Origin: SHLQ01 sp033344795
Lineage (GTDB): Bacteria > Actinomycetota > Acidimicrobiia > Acidimicrobiales > SHLQ01
Length of the DNA: 64,000 nucleotides
Direction of reading: 5' to 3'
NCBI GenBank assembly: GCA_033344795.1
Contig: JAWPMS010000001.1
Location: 2,914,001 to 2,978,000 of the forward strand
A model generated the notes under the pieces. The model ran no database searches and was not told where the DNA came from. It saw only the letters and a list, made by a program, of their open reading frames with translations. How positions within the stretch are numbered: position 1 is the stretch's first letter; each line of letters starts with the position of its first letter. The position numbers were made by a program, and so were the translations under genes. Below are positions 60,692-64,000 of the stretch, one piece after another.

Positions 60692-62130
60692 CCGAAACGC
60701 TACTTGGGCCCGAACACCGAGGGCTCACGTTCGCGACCATGACGACGATTGCTGTCGCTGCATACAACAACATGTCGGTCAGCGCAGCGCTTCCTGCGAT
60801 TGGCGACGATCTCGGCAACTTGTCGCTGCTGCCGTGGATCGTCACGATCGAGTTGATCACGGCTGCGATCGCCGTTCTGGCCGTCGGCCCGATCATCGAT
60901 TCGGTCGGAACGCAAGCAGTTTTTCGGGTGAGCCTCGTGGGCTTTGTGATCACGTGTGTTCTGTGCGCATTCGCTCCGAACATTGCGACGCTCATCGTGG
61001 CTCGCGGCCTTCAGGGTTTGGCGAGTGGGGCGATCATCGCCAATGTCATGACGGCTGTTGGACTGGGGGTACCCGAGGCGCTGCGACCTCGGTCCTTCGC
61101 CGCGAACTCGTCCGTCTGGGGAATCATGGGCGTGGGTGGTCCGGCCATCGCTGCCCTGGTCCTCACCTTTGCGAACTGGTCGTGGATCTTCCTCGTCAAC
61201 CTGCCGGTCGCAGCGTTCGCTGGAATCGTTGGGTGGAACGCCTTCCCGGGTCCGACCGAGGACTCGATTGCGGCGCCCGCGGACAAGCGAGGGCTGCTCA
61301 TCGTCATCGCCTTCACCTTGTTGAGTCTCGGCGCAGTCTCGAGTTTCGTCTGGTGGACGCCGATCGCCGTCGTTCTCTCCGGTGGGTTCGTGTGGCTCTA
61401 CGTGCGACATGAACCGACGGTCGAACCGCCGCTGCTACGGCTTCGCCACATCACCTCGTCGACGTACCGAACGCTTCACGTCACATCGTTTCTGGTGATC
61501 ACCAGCGCCATAGCGGCGAACACCTTCTTGCCGATCTACGTGAAGGGCGCCCGCGGTGCAAGTGCCGCCGAGGCCGCATTCGCCGTCGTCTTTTTGACGC
61601 TTGGGTGGACGGTTGGGGCGTTCGCGTCGAGCCGAGTTGCAGAACTCTGGAAGGGCGAGTTGGCGTTGCTCGTCTCGGCGGCGCTGCTCAGCGCGGCCTC
61701 GACGGTTGCAGCAACCGCCGTGTGGCTGGAGCTGTCCTTGTGGTTCGTGTTCGTTGCGTTCAGTGCGATGGGAATCGGGCTCGGAGGTGTCTCGAACTCG
61801 GGACTCGGCCTGCTCCAGGAAAAGGCAATCCCGAAGGAGATGGGCCGGCTCAACTCGGCTCATCAGTTCATTCGCACGCTGGGTTTCACCTACGGCGCCG
61901 CGCTCGGCGGCGCCGTGTTGTTCGGTGTCGTCGGTGCGCGGTTGGGTGACGTGGAAGTTGTTCGCAGCCTGCTCGGCGACGATGATGTTGTTGCCGACGA
62001 AGCGATCGTCGAGGCGCTCGCTGAAGGTTTTGCCTGGTCGACGACGCTCGCCGCGGGCATCACGTACCTCGCGCTTGCCTTCGCGCTACGCCTCAACCGC
62101 GAGTCTCGTTTGGGTGAACCGGTTACGTGA
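60688..62130 (+). CDS. MFS transporter, drug-efflux (DHA2-like) type
   Basis: A 480-residue membrane protein with about 14 hydrophobic segments, as in DHA2/QacA-type multidrug exporters. The first part carries the family motif region VGPIIDSVGTQAVFRVSLVG (cf. the GxxxDRxGRR loop, here reduced) and GLQGLASGAIIANVMTAVGLG; motif C-like GIMGVGGPAIAALV lies in the fifth segment. The loop after the second segment is short on basic residues, which is unusual. The GTG start overlaps the Kelch-like gene's stop. Substrate cannot be inferred. It converges with and slightly overlaps the ferritin-like gene (62123). Confidence 0.87.
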   Translation: MTETLLGPEHRGLTFATMTTIAVAAYNNMSVSAALPAIGDDLGNLSLLPWIVTIELITAAIAVLAVGPIIDSVGTQAVFRVSLVGFVITCVLCAFAPNIATLIVARGLQGLASGAIIANVMTAVGLGVPEALRPRSFAANSSVWGIMGVGGPAIAALVLTFANWSWIFLVNLPVAAFAGIVGWNAFPGPTEDSIAAPADKRGLLIVIAFTLLSLGAVSSFVWWTPIAVVLSGGFVWLYVRHEPTVEPPLLRLRHITSSTYRTLHVTSFLVITSAIAANTFLPIYVKGARGASAAEAAFAVVFLTLGWTVGAFASSRVAELWKGELALLVSAALLSAASTVAATAVWLELSLWFVFVAFSAMGIGLGGVSNSGLGLLQEKAIPKEMGRLNSAHQFIRTLGFTYGAALGGAVLFGVVGARLGDVEVVRSLLGDDDVVADEAIVEALAEGFAWSTTLAAGITYLALAFALRLNRESRLGEPVT

Positions 62131-62977
62131 CGAAGAGCCTTGCGCCGTGCGCACGTGCGGCACCGAAGGCGCTGCGTGCGAACGAACGGCTACTGACTCC
62201 ACAGGCGCGAAACAGTGAGCGGTGTTCGACGGCGACACCGATGATTGCCACTCGTGCAATCGCCGTCCATGCGAGGCCGGTCAGCTGGAGGAGCGGCCCC
62301 GGAATCCGATGGAGGTGGGGCGGCAGAACGGATGCTTGGAACTCGAGGTGACGCAACTCGTCGCCATGCATGCGAGCAAACAGGCGCGACAGCGTCGGGT
62401 CCCCGACGCCGCCGGCCAGGGTCTCGTACACCTCGGCGGTGATCAGGTCGGCGACACTCATCAGCAGGATCTCGGCGCGAAACCCTCGTATCCGTCGGGC
62501 GGCACGGAACACGCGATCGCTCCAGTGGTCTTCGAGCATCTCGATGTCGAGCGACGAGCAGATGAGCGCATGGATCCGGGCGTGTTCTTGCTCCTCGAGG
62601 ACGAACAGTCGGAGCGCACAGACGAGGTCGTCTGAGGCCACGCCGCGAGCGCTGTTCAAGAGGTGAAAACCAGCGCCGGCTTCGCCGAGTTGGAAGACGG
62701 GTAGCGAGCGTCGGAGAGCGGCCTCCACGACGGGGGCGAGAACCCACATGCCGCTCGTCGTCACCTCGGCGTGTTGGTTGGCGTGTATCTCGAAGTCGGC
62801 GCGCCACAGCGCATCGGGGGAGTGATCGGTGATCGCGGGCGGTGGGGAGTCGGCGATCCACGTGGATGGATGTCGACGTCGCGAAGTCTCCTGAGCCCAC
62901 GTCCGAATGTCGATCACATTGCCGTTGGTGGAGTCGCCTAAGGGCGCGCCCGTCTCGCCGTTGCCTGAATCCGTCAT
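62123..62977 (-). CDS. Ferritin-like (diiron) protein of unknown function
   Basis: A 284-residue protein with the four-helix pattern of diiron ferritin-like enzymes. Two metal-ligand helices are visible: EEQEHARIHALI (E..EH) near residue 135 and HGDELRHLEFQ (E..RH) near residue 212, and further helices in RIRGFRAEILLMSVADLITAEVYETLAGGVGD. The first about 60 residues are polar and Pro-rich (DSPPPAITDHS), perhaps disordered. Such proteins include N-oxygenases and fatty-acid modifying enzymes, but the substrate is unknown. A CATCCT six bases upstream of the ATG suggests a leaderless start. It is divergent from recA. Confidence 0.72.
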   Translation of the reverse strand: MTDSGNGETGAPLGDSTNGNVIDIRTWAQETSRRRHPSTWIADSPPPAITDHSPDALWRADFEIHANQHAEVTTSGMWVLAPVVEAALRRSLPVFQLGEAGAGFHLLNSARGVASDDLVCALRLFVLEEQEHARIHALICSSLDIEMLEDHWSDRVFRAARRIRGFRAEILLMSVADLITAEVYETLAGGVGDPTLSRLFARMHGDELRHLEFQASVLPPHLHRIPGPLLQLTGLAWTAIARVAIIGVAVEHRSLFRACGVSSRSFARSAFGAARAHGARLFVT

Positions 62978-63047
62978 ATGGCGAGGATGCGGGAGGCAAG
63001 CGAAATATCAGCGAAAGGTGGTTCGCCGAAGAATCCGAGTGAAAGGC

Positions 63048-63077
63048 TTGCACCGAACAGTTGTTCGCAATTACATT
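63048..63077 (+). promoter_or_regulatory. recA promoter with LexA (SOS) box
   Basis: TTGCAC (63048-63053) and TACATT (63072-63077) are 18 bases apart. The spacer holds CGAACAGTTGTTCG (63054-63067), which fits the actinobacterial/Gram-positive LexA consensus CGAAC-N4-GTTCG. LexA bound here would block RNA polymerase, so recA should be DNA-damage inducible. The leader to the GTG start is about 95 nt. Confidence 0.85.
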
Positions 63078-63178
63078 CATGTCGTTCCCGAGATCGTGTC
63101 ACACCCCATACCTAGGGTGATCACCACTTCCTCAGACGAGATCAAACACCCCGCAGGGCGGGCAAGAAGGAGATTCCA

Positions 63179-64000
63179 GTGGAGCGTGAAAAGGCACTCG
63201 AGATGGCACTTGGTCAGATCGAGAAGCAATTCGGCAAGGGTTCGGTCATGCGAATGGGCGAGAAGGGCTCGTTGGCCATCGGCTCGGTGCCCACAGGGGC
63301 GCTCGCGCTAGACCTTGCTCTCGGCATAGGCGGACTCCCACGTGGGCGTGTCACCGAGATCTACGGCCCAGAGTCATCCGGTAAGTCCACGTTGGCCACG
63401 CACGTCGTCGCCGAAGCGCAACGTAATGGAGGCACCTGTGCCTACATCGATGCTGAACATGCGATGGACCCGGTCTATGCAAAGGCCATCGGCGTCGACA
63501 TCGACAGTCTGCTCATCTCACAACCCGACACCGGTGAGCAGGCACTCGAGATCTGCGACATGCTCGTGCGATCCGGGGCGCTCGATGTCATCGTCGTCGA
63601 CTCGGTTGCTGCTCTGACGCCCAAGGCAGAGATCGAAGGCGATATGGGTGATCACCATGTCGGTGCTCAGGCACGTCTCATGTCACAGGCGTTGCGCAAG
63701 CTCACGGCAAACCTGAACAAGACCGACACGATCTGCATCTTCATCAACCAGTTGCGAGAGAAGATCGGCGTGATGTTCGGCTCGCCCGAGACCACCCCAG
63801 GTGGACGTGCGCTGAAGTTCTACTCGTCGGTGCGCCTCGACATTCGTCGCATCGAGTCGATCAAACAAGGTGCCGAGGTCGTGGGCAACCGGACCCGGGT
63901 CAAAGTGGTGAAGAACAAGGTGGCACCTCCGTTCCGTCAGGCCGAGTTCGACATCATGTACGGCCATGGCATCAGCAGGGAAGGTTCTGTGCTCGATCTC
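63179..64000 (+). CDS. recA: Recombinase RecA, N-terminal part
   Basis: RecA forms filaments on single-stranded DNA and promotes strand exchange and LexA cleavage. The first 274 codons are in the window and run off the end. The N-terminal oligomerisation segment is EREKALEMALGQIEKQFGKG; Walker A is GPESSGKST, Walker B IVVDSVAAL, loop L1 around EGDMGDHHVGAQARLMSQALRKLT, loop L2 around FGSPETTPGGRALKFYSSVRLD. The start is GTG at 63179 with AAGAAGGAG (63164-63172) seven bases upstream. The LexA box at 63054 makes it SOS controlled. Confidence 0.96.
   Translation, partial: MEREKALEMALGQIEKQFGKGSVMRMGEKGSLAIGSVPTGALALDLALGIGGLPRGRVTEIYGPESSGKSTLATHVVAEAQRNGGTCAYIDAEHAMDPVYAKAIGVDIDSLLISQPDTGEQALEICDMLVRSGALDVIVVDSVAALTPKAEIEGDMGDHHVGAQARLMSQALRKLTANLNKTDTICIFINQLREKIGVMFGSPETTPGGRALKFYSSVRLDIRRIESIKQGAEVVGNRTRVKVVKNKVAPPFRQAEFDIMYGHGISREGSVLDL

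Overview
The window (about 61% G+C) reads as a chromosomal segment of an actinobacterium, most likely of the Acidimicrobiia (Ilumatobacter-like) type. This is inferred from gene order (ispG, rimP-nusA-infB, rbfA-truB-ribF-rpsO-pnp, dapA-rnj-ftsK, rimO-pgsA-cinA, recA), the actinobacterial form of DapD, a CGAAC-N4-GTTCG LexA box, a 'sunset' domain protein, an LAxTG sorting signal, and leaderless promoters. I saw no tRNA, rRNA, CRISPR array, prophage or transposase. No gene-free stretch exceeds 300 bases; the longest, before rpsO (8290-8553), is described.

Layout. 1-12.7 kb is a translation and RNA-metabolism block: end of ispG, rimP, nusA, infB, a DUF503 gene, rbfA, truB, ribF, rpsO, pnp, an M16 peptidase. 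dapB follows (12.8 kb). 13.6-20.3 kb is a divergent accessory module: a large winged-helix/ATPase regulator and a hotdog-fold protein on the minus strand, facing a methyltransferase, an OsmC-like protein and a flavin oxidoreductase. 20.3-31.1 kb returns to housekeeping: an acetyltransferase-like gene, SURF1, dapA, RNase J, FtsK, a cation exchanger, rimO, pgsA, cinA. 31.1-33.6 kb has a MaoC hydratase, an orphan, msrB and dapD.

33.6-34.65 kb is a compact unit: an AbiEi-like/Vsr-like nuclease gene bracketed by inverted palindromic elements that fill the space between two neighbouring stop codons. A third copy of the palindrome is 18 kb away. 34.65-48.4 kb is a galactoside-use locus: ABC ATPase, GH36 alpha-galactosidase, DeoR-type regulator, Tat lipoprotein binding protein, two permeases (the second with an extra membrane hairpin), galactokinase and GH2 beta-galactosidase, with several candidate operators. 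Together they would import and hydrolyse alpha- and beta-galactosides and phosphorylate the galactose.

48.4-55.6 kb has a DEAD-box helicase, lipoproteins, an SDR and a three-gene minus-strand cluster centred on a cupredoxin-like His-rich lipoprotein. 55.8-58.3 kb encodes the most striking protein: three almost identical sunset domains, a membrane segment, 18 Gly-Phe-Asp pentapeptide repeats, a fasciclin-like domain and a sortase signal. It abuts a glutamate-receptor-like channel with an atypical pore. The window ends with a Kelch-like lipoprotein, an MFS transporter, a ferritin-like protein and the first 274 codons of recA behind an SOS-controlled promoter.
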